Assembly (NCBI GenBank): GCA_900545755.1
Contig: URAG01000035.1
Span: 1 to 22,665 of the forward strand
Direction of reading: 5' to 3'
From: an uncultured Cloacibacillus sp.
GTDB taxonomy: Bacteria; Synergistota; Synergistia; Synergistales; Synergistaceae
DNA: 22,665 nucleotides
In this document: positions 15,055 to 22,196 of the stretch, piece by piece
Layout of the letters: the number at the start of each line of letters is the position of its first letter
How positions within the stretch are numbered: position 1 is the first letter of the stretch
The notes under the pieces: model-generated
What the model was told of the DNA's origin: nothing
Database searches by the model: none
Seen by the model: the letters and a program-made list of their open reading frames with translations, nothing else
Program-made: the position numbers and the translations under genes

Positions 15055-15079
15055 ATATGGCCTTTTTATGCTTTGTCAA
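15052..15079 (-). promoter_or_regulatory. Consensus sigma-70 promoter of the opine-dehydrogenase/transporter/OCD unit
   Basis: On the minus strand a perfect TTGACA (15079-15074) and a perfect TATAAT (15057-15052) are separated by 16 bases. Transcription would start near 15045, inside the 38-bp palindrome and about 75 bases before the chosen ATG. A promoter this strong needs a repressor, which fits the overlapping operator. Confidence 0.8.
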
Positions 15080-15167
15080 GAATTTAATAATAAGATGTTG
15101 GCTTGAAATGTTTATAAATATTTTATAAATAAAAATTGATAATTTACAAGATTGTTTGTGCCAGTAT

Positions 15168-15209
15168 AAAAAACACGGAAGGGAGAATTTTATTCTCTCG
15201 CCTTCCGTG
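15168..15209 (-). terminator. Terminator of the FCD-type GntR gene
   Basis: A 9-bp stem pairs 15201-15209 with 15174-15182 (CACGGAAGG arms), and inner GAGAA and TTCTC extend it past a small bulge. On the minus strand TTTTTT follows. It ends the regulator transcript 28 bases after its stop. Confidence 0.85.
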
Positions 15210-15236
15210 CTCCGCGATATTAACAATTAAGGAATT

Positions 15237-15953
15237 TCATAGGGGAAAGAGTGTTTCGTACTCTTTCCATTCTGGATACGATGTTACATAGTCAGTTGCG
15301 ATTATAGTGTTCCTAAGATGGGCGACGACTTTTTTCGTTGCTGCCGCGGGATCTTTTTTAGCGACACTGAAAATGATATCTCTATGCTGGTCTATCATCA
15401 GATCATTAAAATCTTTATGTTGATTTATGTCTCTGTTTAATCTATATTTGCCTGCACCGTAAAATAGTTCGTACATACATATACGCAGATATGCTCGTTT
15501 TAGCGAGTTCACTAGGTATGCGTTCCCCGAAATTGATGCAAGCGTTATATGAAAGCCGTTACTTAAATCTTTATATTTATCTGAGATTTGTGTCTCGCTT
15601 ATTTCAATTTCAGAGTTTATAGCACAATCAATTTTCTTTTGGGCTTGGGAATCCCATTGCAGGCATGCTAAAGCGACTGATGCAGTTTCAAGCCGTTCAC
15701 GAAGTGTATATACATGAAACAGATCAGAGAGTGACAGCTTGGGAAATATATACCCTCTCTGATTTTGTCTCTTCTCGAGTATTCCATCCAAGACTAATTG
15801 ATCAAGAGCCGCACGTATGGGGGTTCTGCTCATACATAACGACTTTTCAAGATCCGTTTCAAAAAGCTTGGCGCAAGGGAAAATCTCTTTATGCTGAATT
15901 GCAATCAATATTTGTTCTATAGCCGCATCCTGTGCGGAAGTTTTTATCGCCAT
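15237..15953 (-). CDS. FCD-domain GntR transcriptional regulator of the opine-type cassette
   Basis: The product is 238 residues. The N-terminal 70 form a winged helix with recognition segment C-M-S-R-T-P-I-R-A-A-L-D-Q-L and wing N-Q-R-G-Y-I-F. The remainder is a helical FCD domain with likely metal or ligand residues in G-F-H-I-T-L-A and D-Q-H-R-D-I. An AGGAG site precedes the ATG. The gene is AT-rich like the three genes downstream on the same strand, but it has its own terminator, so it is a separate transcript. The 38-bp palindrome lies just beyond its 3' end, over the promoter of the metabolic genes, which makes it their probable repressor. The inducer would be an opine or amino acid; this is inference. 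Confidence 0.9.
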   Translation of the reverse strand: MAIKTSAQDAAIEQILIAIQHKEIFPCAKLFETDLEKSLCMSRTPIRAALDQLVLDGILEKRQNQRGYIFPKLSLSDLFHVYTLRERLETASVALACLQWDSQAQKKIDCAINSEIEISETQISDKYKDLSNGFHITLASISGNAYLVNSLKRAYLRICMYELFYGAGKYRLNRDINQHKDFNDLMIDQHRDIIFSVAKKDPAAATKKVVAHLRNTIIATDYVTSYPEWKEYETLFPL

Positions 15954-15997
15954 TGCTGACTGCTCCTGTTGGAGATTAATATTACATACTTTGTGGT

Positions 15998-16025
15998 ATT
16001 ATACACTTTTATCCTTGACATACAA
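15998..16025 (-). promoter_or_regulatory. Candidate promoter of the FCD-type GntR gene
   Basis: On the minus strand TATAAT (16003-15998) is preceded after 16 bases by TTGTAT (16025-16020). It lies about 45 bases before the ATG at 15953, and its -35 end overlaps the T-rich tail of the aminotransferase terminator. The -10 is perfect and the -35 only fair. Confidence 0.45.
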
Positions 16026-16068
16026 AAAACAAATGGCTTATGAAACACATTAGTTTTCATAAGCCATT
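16022..16068 (-). terminator. Terminator of the aminotransferase gene
   Basis: A perfect 14-bp stem pairs 16055-16068 with 16032-16045 (AATGGCTTATGAAA arms) around a 9-base loop. On the minus strand the stem is followed by TGTTTTTTGTA. It begins 10 bases after the aminotransferase stop and separates the high-GC block from the AT-rich cassette. Confidence 0.85.
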
Positions 16069-16078
16069 ATATTGCGAA

Positions 16079-17305
16079 TTAAGATTTGTACTCTCTGAAC
16101 GCCTCCGCGAGCCTTCTCAGGCCTTCGTCGGCGGTCTCAGGCGCGACCTTTGCGAACGATAGGCGGAAGGAGTGGCGGTCGTTCTTCGCCTCGTCGATCG
16201 TGTAAAAGGCGCTGCCGGGGATGATTCCGACTTTTTTCTGCTCAACTGCAAAACGCGCGAATGAGGCCATGTCGTCGATGAAGCCGGCCTCGCACCAGAT
16301 GAAGAAGCCGCCTTTAGGGAAGTTCGTGCGCACGCCGAGAGGCGCAAGGTGTTTTTCTATCGCGCGCATCATGCCGTCGCGGCGTTCGCGGTAGGCGGCG
16401 CGCAGGAATTCGACGCGCTTTCCGAAATCTGTAGCGGAAAGGTATGAGTGCAGCCCTTTCTGCAAAATTGCGGGGCGCGTCAGCCCGGCGCTTACGCGGA
16501 ACGCGTTCAGGTGAGGTATTATCGCGTTCGGCACGACAAGCCAGCCGCAGCGGACACCAGGCGCTACGAGCTTTGAAAAGCTGTTTGAGTGCAGCACGCG
16601 CCTGTCTTCGCCCGCAAGCTTTATGTAGGTTGCCGGTGGCTCTCCGTCGTAGCTCAAATAATGATACGGGTCGTCCTCGAATATCGGCACGTCGTACCGA
16701 CGCGCGATGTCGAGTATCGCCTTGCGGCGTTCGAGCGGCGACGTGCGCCCGCTCGGGTTCTGGAAGTTCGGTATCGTGTACAGGAAACGTACACTGCGCG
16801 AGCGAAGCAGCTTTTCAAATTCTTCCGGGATTATGCCGTCGTCGTCCGATGGTACGCCGACACAGTTCGCGCCCTGCTTGCGGAATGTCAGCAGCGTCTC
16901 TGTGAACGTCGGCGCTTCTACGAGCACCGTGCATCCAGGGTCGATGAGCGTCTCGGCGACGAGCTCTATCGCCTCACCCGCTCCGTTTGTCAGAAGTATG
17001 TTGTCGCTTGTCACCCAGTCTGGGATCATGCCGTCGGCGCGCATTCTGTCGGTTATCCAGTCGCGCAGTTCGCGGAGGCCGTAGTCCTCCTTGGCGTAGC
17101 CGAGCAGCGTAAGGTCGTCGAACATCGTGGAGAACGCTTTCTTGAGTTCCTCAGTCGGATAAAGATCTGCCGACGGCTCTCCGGCGGTCAGCGATATGGC
17201 GTTGTGCTGTATCGCGAGTTTTATCATTATCCCTATTTCGGTCGGATCCAGTCTTTCTTTCGCCATCGTACTGAGCTGGTATCTGAAATTAAATTCTCCC
17301 GCCAT
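16079..17305 (-). CDS. PLP-dependent aminotransferase (class I/II, LysN/2-aminoadipate-type)
   Basis: The product is 408 residues with fold type I aminotransferase features: G-Y-A-K-E-D-Y-G-L-R-E-L-R at 69-81, N-G-A-G-E-A-I-E near 107, P-N-F-Q-N-P-S-G at 179-186, F-E-D-D-P-Y at 209-214 with the PLP-ring Asp, and the Schiff-base Lys245 in N-S-F-S-K. The arrangement matches the 2-aminoadipate/aromatic aminotransferase branch that also gives MocR regulators, but there is no DNA-binding domain. It would move an amino group between an amino acid and a 2-oxo acid such as 2-oxoglutarate. GGAGG precedes the ATG. It lies 59 bases after hydF on the same strand and may be co-transcribed; TATAAT-like boxes at 17330-17349 could give it its own promoter. 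Confidence 0.9.
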   Translation of the reverse strand: MAGEFNFRYQLSTMAKERLDPTEIGIMIKLAIQHNAISLTAGEPSADLYPTEELKKAFSTMFDDLTLLGYAKEDYGLRELRDWITDRMRADGMIPDWVTSDNILLTNGAGEAIELVAETLIDPGCTVLVEAPTFTETLLTFRKQGANCVGVPSDDDGIIPEEFEKLLRSRSVRFLYTIPNFQNPSGRTSPLERRKAILDIARRYDVPIFEDDPYHYLSYDGEPPATYIKLAGEDRRVLHSNSFSKLVAPGVRCGWLVVPNAIIPHLNAFRVSAGLTRPAILQKGLHSYLSATDFGKRVEFLRAAYRERRDGMMRAIEKHLAPLGVRTNFPKGGFFIWCEAGFIDDMASFARFAVEQKKVGIIPGSAFYTIDEAKNDRHSFRLSFAKVAPETADEGLRRLAEAFREYKS

Positions 17306-17364
17306 TTTGTTTCCTCCACTCTTTAATAAATTATACCGACGTTATTATAACAGCGCCGAGCGCC

Positions 17365-18582
17365 CTATTTTCTGAAAACTTCCGTCACCCTGTCGAGTAT
17401 ACCGTTGAGCTGGGCTATCGCTACGCCGTAATTGGTGATCGGGACGCCCGCCTCTCTGGCTTCGATTATGCGGGACATGAGCTGCTTGCGCGTGAACATA
17501 CAGCCTCCGCAGTGGAGGATAAGGGAGTATTCGCTTAAATTCTTTGGAAAATCCTGGCCGGCGCATATTTCAACAGAGAGCGTTTCGCCTGCTTTTTGAC
17601 GCAGCCAGCGCGGGAGTTTTTCGCGGCCTATATCTTCGTTCAGCGGAGCGTGGGTGCAGGCTTCGGCTATGAGCACCTTGTCGTGCTGGCCGAGTTTTTC
17701 TATAGCTTTTGCGCCGTCGATGAAGACGGAAAGCTCGCCTTTGGCGCGCGCCATTATTATCGAGAACGAAGTGAGCGGCACCTCGCGCGGCAGGATTTCG
17801 TCGACGAGCTTGAATACCTGCGAGTCAGTGATTACAAGCGCGGGAGGCTCTTTGAGCGCGCCGAGCGTCTCGCGGAAACGGTCCGCGGTGCATACGAATG
17901 CGCTGCCGCCGTTGTCTAGGATGTCGCGGATTACCTGAACCTGCGGCAGTATGAGGCGGCCTTTGGGAGCCTGTATGTCCTGCGGCGCGACGAGGACGAT
18001 TTTCGCACCGGGAGCGTAGAGGTCTCCGGTAAGCGCCGGGGCTTCAAAGTCGGAAGGCGCGTTTTTGACTATCGCGGAGAGCAGCTTCGCGCGGTCGCCT
18101 TTGTCGTTTGCAGACAGGGCGACGAACGGGATGCCGAGTTCAGCTTCGAGCTTCGCGCGCAGAGCTTCGGCTTCCTCCGGCGTAAGTTTGTCGGTTTTGT
18201 TGAGCGCGCCTATTACGGCGGTTTTGCCCGCGCGCAGCTCGGCTAGCCATTCGCGTTCGCGCGACGTGTCGCTGGCGGTCTCGGCGGAGACGACGAGGAC
18301 TGCGAGGTCCGTCCTATCCATCATCTCTTTCGAGCGCCCTATGCGCAGCGCGCCGAGGTCGCCTTCGTCGTCTAGCCCTGCCGTGTCTATCACGGCGATA
18401 GGGCCGAGCGGCAGCAGTTCCATGCTTTTTATGACGGGGTCGGTGGTCGTGCCTGCGTGTTCGGAGACGAGCGCCGTCTGCTGGCCAGTGACGAGGTTGA
18501 TGAGGCTTGATTTGCCGGCGTTACGCCGTCCGTAGAAAGCTATATGCAGCCTGTTAGAGCGCGGCGTGTCTGTAAGCGCCAT
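17365..18582 (-). CDS. hydF: [FeFe]-hydrogenase H-cluster maturation GTPase HydF
   Basis: The product is 405 residues. The N-terminal GTPase has the P-loop G-R-R-N-A-G-K-S at 18-25, switch Thr near 46, D-T-A-G at 66-69 and N-K-T-D at 128-131. The C-terminal domain has the cluster motif C309-T-H311 and C358-G-G-C361, the spacing expected of HydF. The protein is the scaffold that receives the two-iron subcluster made by HydE and HydG and hands it to apo-hydrogenase. AAAGGAGG precedes the ATG. The TM1266-like gene ends 14 bases upstream, so the two form a pair. hydE, hydG and the hydrogenase are not in the window. Presence of this gene implies an H2-cycling anaerobe. Confidence 0.96.
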   Translation of the reverse strand: MALTDTPRSNRLHIAFYGRRNAGKSSLINLVTGQQTALVSEHAGTTTDPVIKSMELLPLGPIAVIDTAGLDDEGDLGALRIGRSKEMMDRTDLAVLVVSAETASDTSREREWLAELRAGKTAVIGALNKTDKLTPEEAEALRAKLEAELGIPFVALSANDKGDRAKLLSAIVKNAPSDFEAPALTGDLYAPGAKIVLVAPQDIQAPKGRLILPQVQVIRDILDNGGSAFVCTADRFRETLGALKEPPALVITDSQVFKLVDEILPREVPLTSFSIIMARAKGELSVFIDGAKAIEKLGQHDKVLIAEACTHAPLNEDIGREKLPRWLRQKAGETLSVEICAGQDFPKNLSEYSLILHCGGCMFTRKQLMSRIIEAREAGVPITNYGVAIAQLNGILDRVTEVFRK

Positions 18583-18596
18583 TTTTGCAGCCTCCT

Positions 18597-18845
18597 TTAT
18601 TTTTTTGAAACCGCGGCCTTTACGGTGACGCCGCTGATTTTTCCGAGTTTGCCGGTGAGAGCGCTGATATCGTCGGTCGTGCCGTCGAGGATGACCGATA
18701 TTACGGCGACGCCGCGCTCACGGTATGGAATGCCGAGGCGCCCGACGATGAGGCGGCTGAATTTGTGGAGCGCTTCGTTGACCTCCTGAACGCTGTCAGG
18801 ATTTTCGATGATGATTGCTGCGACGCCGATTCTGTTTTCCTCCAT
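18597..18845 (-). CDS. TM1266-type iron-only hydrogenase system putative regulator
   Basis: The product is 82 residues, one small alpha/beta domain with an ACT/NikR-C-like pattern: R-I-G-V-A-A-I-I-I-E, then a helix, then G-R-L-G-I-P-Y-R-E-R-G-V-A-V-I-S-V-I-L-D-G, ending in a last strand. This matches the small family repeatedly found beside [FeFe]-hydrogenase maturation genes and named after Thermotoga TM1266. It lacks a DNA-binding region, so a regulatory role, if any, would be through ligand or protein binding. A GGGGGA site lies before the ATG. It directly precedes hydF, and the pairing supports the name. Confidence 0.85.
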   Translation of the reverse strand: MEENRIGVAAIIIENPDSVQEVNEALHKFSRLIVGRLGIPYRERGVAVISVILDGTTDDISALTGKLGKISGVTVKAAVSKK

Positions 18846-18861
18846 AAGATCATCCCCCGGA

Positions 18862-18900
18862 ATATAAAACGGGCCTTCCCTCTCAGAGAAAAGGCCCGTT
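18862..18900 (-). terminator. Terminator between acyltransferase and TM1266-hydF genes
   Basis: A 10-bp stem pairs 18891-18900 with 18868-18877 (AACGGGCCTT arms). On the minus strand the stem is followed by TTATATT. It lies 86 bases after the acyltransferase stop and 17 before the next ATG, so it separates the two units or attenuates read-through. Confidence 0.7.
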
Positions 18901-18986
18901 CAATGCTGTGCCGTGCTTTTCCCTGCCCGCGGAAGTTTCCCCGGGAACGGAATGCCGCTGCGTTAATTATAACCCACCGCGCGTTT

Positions 18987-19661
18987 TTACGCCGCGTTAC
19001 AAGCAGGCAACGGGTGCTTCGCCTTATCCAGCGCGTCCTGTTCTTTGTAGAATTCCTCAATTTTCGCGAGGATATAGCGGCGCTTCTCCTTCTCGTTCAA
19101 CCCTTCCGGAAGCTTCTCCGGGTCTATAGGGTCGCCGAAGGTTACAGTAAGCTTGCACGGGCGCGGGAAGCGCATGTGCGGCGCTAGCGCGCGCCACGTG
19201 CCCGCCGCGTAGGTCGGTATGACGGGCGCGCCGGTTTTCAGCGCCATTATCGCGACGCCGCCCTCAAGCGGCTGAAGCCTGCCGTCTTCAGTCCTGTGCC
19301 CTTCGGGGCAGATAAATACGTTGTAGCCTTCCTTGATAAATCCCATGACTAAACGCAGCAGTCCCGCGGAACTGTTCTTGTCGTCCTGCGATACAGGGAC
19401 GGAGCCCATCGCGCGCAGATAGGCGCCAAAGAGCGGGAATGAAAACAGCTTGTCCCACGCGATAAATTTTAGGTAGCCTGGAAAGAACGCATACCCGACG
19501 ACCGGCGGGTCGAGGTAGCTCGCGTGATTCGACGCGACTATGACTGGACGGTCCTTCGGTATCTTCTCTTTGCCGTATACCGAGAGGCGGTGATAGAGTG
19601 TAAAATATATCATGACGATAATTCGGGTGATGGAATATACCCAGTTTCTGTCCGACTTCAT
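18987..19661 (-). CDS. 1-acyl-sn-glycerol-3-phosphate acyltransferase (PlsC family)
   Basis: The product is 224 residues. It has the acyltransferase catalytic box H46-x4-D51 in S-N-H-A-S-Y-L-D and the phosphate-binding block P-E-G-H-R at 119-123, where most PlsC proteins have P-E-G-T-R. A hydrophobic N-terminal segment at about 8-22 would anchor it to the inner face of the membrane. It should transfer an acyl chain to lysophosphatidic acid in phospholipid synthesis. AGGAGG precedes the ATG. It is divergent from the DUF502 gene with a 76-base gap and is followed by a terminator, so it is probably transcribed alone. Confidence 0.88.
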   Translation of the reverse strand: MKSDRNWVYSITRIIVMIYFTLYHRLSVYGKEKIPKDRPVIVASNHASYLDPPVVGYAFFPGYLKFIAWDKLFSFPLFGAYLRAMGSVPVSQDDKNSSAGLLRLVMGFIKEGYNVFICPEGHRTEDGRLQPLEGGVAIMALKTGAPVIPTYAAGTWRALAPHMRFPRPCKLTVTFGDPIDPEKLPEGLNEKEKRRYILAKIEEFYKEQDALDKAKHPLPACNAA

Positions 19662-19737
19662 TTCTGCTTCCTCCTAAAGCGTTACTTCCGATAGGATAAC
19701 GCGCAGGGGGGCGGTTGACAAGCGCCGGAGGTGCGTC

Positions 19738-20343
19738 ATGGGCGAGCATGGTGAAAATACTAAAAAAGGCGGAGGCTCTGGCTTCCTGCGGACGCTGGGA
19801 CGCGACTTTTTCCTCGGCTGCATCGCGCTGCTGCCGCTCGCGCTCTTCGTGTTCGTCTTTTATTATCTTATTTACCTCTGTGAAATGTTCGGCTCGCTCA
19901 TCTTCGGCTTCACGCAGTCGCGCCGCTCGACGGCGCTCATCATCGTCTTCCTCGTCTGCCTGCTCGTCTACATCGGGCGCAAGCTGCGGCGCCGCGAGCG
20001 CTCGCTGCTGAGCCTTCTGGAGCAGCTCGTCATTACGAAGATCCCCGTGATCGGCGGCTGGTACGCCACCTTCCGCGACATATTGCAGACCTTCACCGCG
20101 AGCGGCGGCGTAGGCTATCTCGGCACTGTAAAGATCCCCGTAGGCAAGGGCTACGTCATCGCCTTCGTCTCCAAGCGCGAGGAAATGCCGGACGGCTCGG
20201 CGCGCGTGACTGTCTTTGTACCGACCTCGCCCAACCCGACGACGGGCTTCGTGCTGTTCTTCGACGAAAAGGATATCGAATATCTCGACATTCCGCCGGA
20301 GAAGGCCTTTACGTTGATAATTTCACTTGGAGTAAAATCGTAG
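19738..20343 (+). CDS. DUF502-family membrane protein
   Basis: The product is 201 residues. Two membrane helices lie at about 25-52 and 65-80, each followed by basic residues. The soluble C-terminal half carries the family segments I-P-V-I-G-G-W-Y, V-F-V-P-T-S-P-N-P-T-T-G-F and a following strand before the C-terminus. DUF502 proteins are widespread in diderm bacteria and also occur in plants, but their molecular role is not established to my knowledge. A GGAGGT site precedes the ATG. Its neighbours, a lipid acyltransferase and an acyl-phosphate enzyme, do not fix a function beyond the membrane location. Confidence 0.85.
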   Translation: MGEHGENTKKGGGSGFLRTLGRDFFLGCIALLPLALFVFVFYYLIYLCEMFGSLIFGFTQSRRSTALIIVFLVCLLVYIGRKLRRRERSLLSLLEQLVITKIPVIGGWYATFRDILQTFTASGGVGYLGTVKIPVGKGYVIAFVSKREEMPDGSARVTVFVPTSPNPTTGFVLFFDEKDIEYLDIPPEKAFTLIISLGVKS

Positions 20344-20383
20344 GAAATTGCGTAAAAAAACGCGGCAAATCGAAAATTCCGTG

Positions 20384-20444
20384 TATAATTGCAGGGGGAA
20401 CAGATAAACACAGCCCCCGGCGGGGGCGTAAAACCATAGGGAGG
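20384..20444 (+). promoter_or_regulatory. Promoter -10 box and leader hairpin of the ptb gene
   Basis: TATAAT at 20384-20389 is a perfect -10 box, but no good -35 lies 16-18 bases before it. In the leader, GCCCCC (20413-20418) and GGGGGC (20422-20427) form a tight 6-bp hairpin with a 3-base loop, not followed by T. GGGAGG at 20439-20444 is the ribosome-binding site. The hairpin may protect the 5' end of the mRNA. Confidence 0.4.
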
Positions 20445-20455
20445 TCATTATTGAT

Positions 20456-21376
20456 ATGGAACAGATTCGCAATCTTGATCAGCTTCTCGAGTACGCGAGA
20501 GCGGTAGGGCCGAAGAAGATCAGCGTCGCGCGCGCCGAAGACGCCGAGGTCATGGAGGCGGTCGAAAACGCCCGCAAGGCCGGGATAGCCAACGCCGTCC
20601 TAGTAGGCGACGAGGACAAGATTAAGGAAGTCGCCGCCCAGCTCGGCGTCGACCTCGCCAACTACGAGATAGTCGACGAGAAGGGCGGGGAAGCCGCAGC
20701 GGCGCTCAAGGCTGTCGAGCTCGTATCGACCGGCCAGGCGCAGATCGTCATGAAGGGCATGGTCGCTACGGCGAACTTCCTGCGCGGCGTCCTCAATAAA
20801 GAAAAGGGCCTCCGCAGCGGCAAGACGCTCTCGCACGTCTACATCCATCAGGTCAAGGGTTATGACCGCATTTTCTTCGTCTCCGACCCCGCATTCAATA
20901 TGTATCCCGACATCAAGGTAAAAGTCGACATCGTCAAGAACGTCGTCGAACTCGCTCACGCATTCGGCGTCGCCTGCCCGAAAGTCGCCGCCCTTGCCGC
21001 CGTCGAAGTAGTCAACCCAGACATGCCGCCGACCATCGACGCCGCGCTCCTGACGCAGATGAACCGCCGCGGACAGATCAAGGGCTGCGTAATCGACGGC
21101 CCGCTCGCGCTCGACAACGCCGTCTCGCCGCATTCGGCGCAGCACAAGGGCATCAAGTCAGAAGTCGCCGGCTACGCGGACATCCTTCATGTTCCGAACA
21201 TCGAATCCGGCAACATCCTCGCGAAGTCGATAGTCTACTTCGCGGAGAACAAGACCGCAGCCATCGTCCTCGGAGCCAAGGCGCCCGTCATCCTCACGAG
21301 CCGCGCCGACTCGCCCGAGACGAAGCTTCTCTCAATCGCCACCGCTTGCGCCCTCGCCGCGCACCAGGGCAAGTAA
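20456..21376 (+). CDS. ptb: Phosphate butyryltransferase (phosphate acyltransferase family)
   Basis: The product is 306 residues, as expected for Ptb. It runs from an N-terminal domain with V-A-R-A-E-D-A-E-V-M-E-A-V, through I-V-M-K-G-M-V-A-T-A-N-F-L-R-G-V-L-N-K-E near 96-115, to D-G-P-L-A-L-D-N-A-V near 215 and a terminal block G-A-K-A-P-V-I-L-T-S-R-A-D-S. These are typical of phosphate acetyl/butyryltransferases. It would convert butyryl-CoA or branched acyl-CoA and phosphate to the acyl phosphate, allowing ATP synthesis by a kinase. No butyrate kinase gene follows, unlike the common ptb-buk pair. A strong terminator lies directly after the gene, so it appears monocistronic. The preferred acyl chain cannot be read from sequence. 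Confidence 0.9.
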   Translation: MEQIRNLDQLLEYARAVGPKKISVARAEDAEVMEAVENARKAGIANAVLVGDEDKIKEVAAQLGVDLANYEIVDEKGGEAAAALKAVELVSTGQAQIVMKGMVATANFLRGVLNKEKGLRSGKTLSHVYIHQVKGYDRIFFVSDPAFNMYPDIKVKVDIVKNVVELAHAFGVACPKVAALAAVEVVNPDMPPTIDAALLTQMNRRGQIKGCVIDGPLALDNAVSPHSAQHKGIKSEVAGYADILHVPNIESGNILAKSIVYFAENKTAAIVLGAKAPVILTSRADSPETKLLSIATACALAAHQGK

Positions 21377-21390
21377 CAGAGACGACCGCT

Positions 21391-21426
21391 CGAAGAAGGG
21401 GGCTTTCACCCCTTCTTCGTTTTTTA
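21391..21426 (+). terminator. Rho-independent terminator of ptb
   Basis: A perfect 11-bp stem pairs 21391-21401 (CGAAGAAGGGG) with 21409-21419 around a 7-base loop and runs into TTTTTT. The T run ends only three bases before the ATG of the next gene. Confidence 0.95.
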
Positions 21427-21428
21427 TT

Positions 21429-22196
21429 ATGGACTGCGAATACAGAAACGAAATAACGGTGCTTCCATCGCCTTTCGGCGATACCGGCGTGCGTGTGAGC
21501 CGGCTCTTCCCGCCCGCGCCGAACGGCACGCACGCGCTGTTGCTCCATGGGGTGCACAGCAGCGCCAACCTTGGGCATAGAAACAAATTCCGCCACCTCG
21601 CCGAGATACTTGCGCGGCGCGGCGTCACGCCGTGGCTCTGCGAGACGAGCCGCGTAGCCGTAAGCCGTGAAGAATGCGGGGACGAACCGCTCGCCTGGAT
21701 AGAAGAATCTTTCGGCGGCAAAACCTTCGGAGAAGAGCACGACGACTGCCTGTCCGCGCTTCGGCTCGTTATGGAAGAAAATCCCCGCTCGCTTTGGATA
21801 TGGGGTTTTTCGCTCGGCGGCATAATCGCGCTTCTCCTCGCACGCATAGGCGACGTGCGCGTAGACAGGCTGATACTCTCTGGAACCGCCCTCGTCTCTA
21901 TGCCTGAAGTCGAAAAAGTTATGATGCCGATGCCTGTGCTTTCAACATTGCGCTCCACAGTGGCGGCGGATATGGTCGACGACGTGCGGGCAGGAGAAAT
22001 GTTCGCTTTCCGCGGGACGGAAGACGCGGTATTCTCAGAAGAAGCCTGCCGCTCGCTTCTCGGCGCTGTAAAGATACCGGAGAGCCGGAAAAAATTCTTC
22101 GTTATAGACGGGGCCGACCACTCGTTCAAAATACGCGGCGGAAAATACGACCCCAGCATAATGGAGGAAATGCTCTCCCTTATGGACGGAATATGA
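21429..22196 (+). CDS. Alpha/beta-hydrolase-fold protein
   Basis: The product is 255 residues. It has L-L-L-H-G-V-H-S-S at 37-45, the oxyanion-hole region, then nucleophile Ser128 in W-G-F-S-L-G-G, acid Asp199 in R-G-T-E-D-A and His231 in G-A-D-H-S-F, a complete catalytic triad in canonical order. It is probably a serine esterase, thioesterase or peptidase; substrate is unknown. The ATG at 21429 follows a terminator T run with no Shine-Dalgarno sequence, so either translation is weak or leaderless, or a downstream GTG such as 21461 is used. The stop overlaps the ATG of the M23 peptidase gene (ATGA), indicating coupled translation with it. Confidence 0.85.
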   Translation: MDCEYRNEITVLPSPFGDTGVRVSRLFPPAPNGTHALLLHGVHSSANLGHRNKFRHLAEILARRGVTPWLCETSRVAVSREECGDEPLAWIEESFGGKTFGEEHDDCLSALRLVMEENPRSLWIWGFSLGGIIALLLARIGDVRVDRLILSGTALVSMPEVEKVMMPMPVLSTLRSTVAADMVDDVRAGEMFAFRGTEDAVFSEEACRSLLGAVKIPESRKKFFVIDGADHSFKIRGGKYDPSIMEEMLSLMDGI

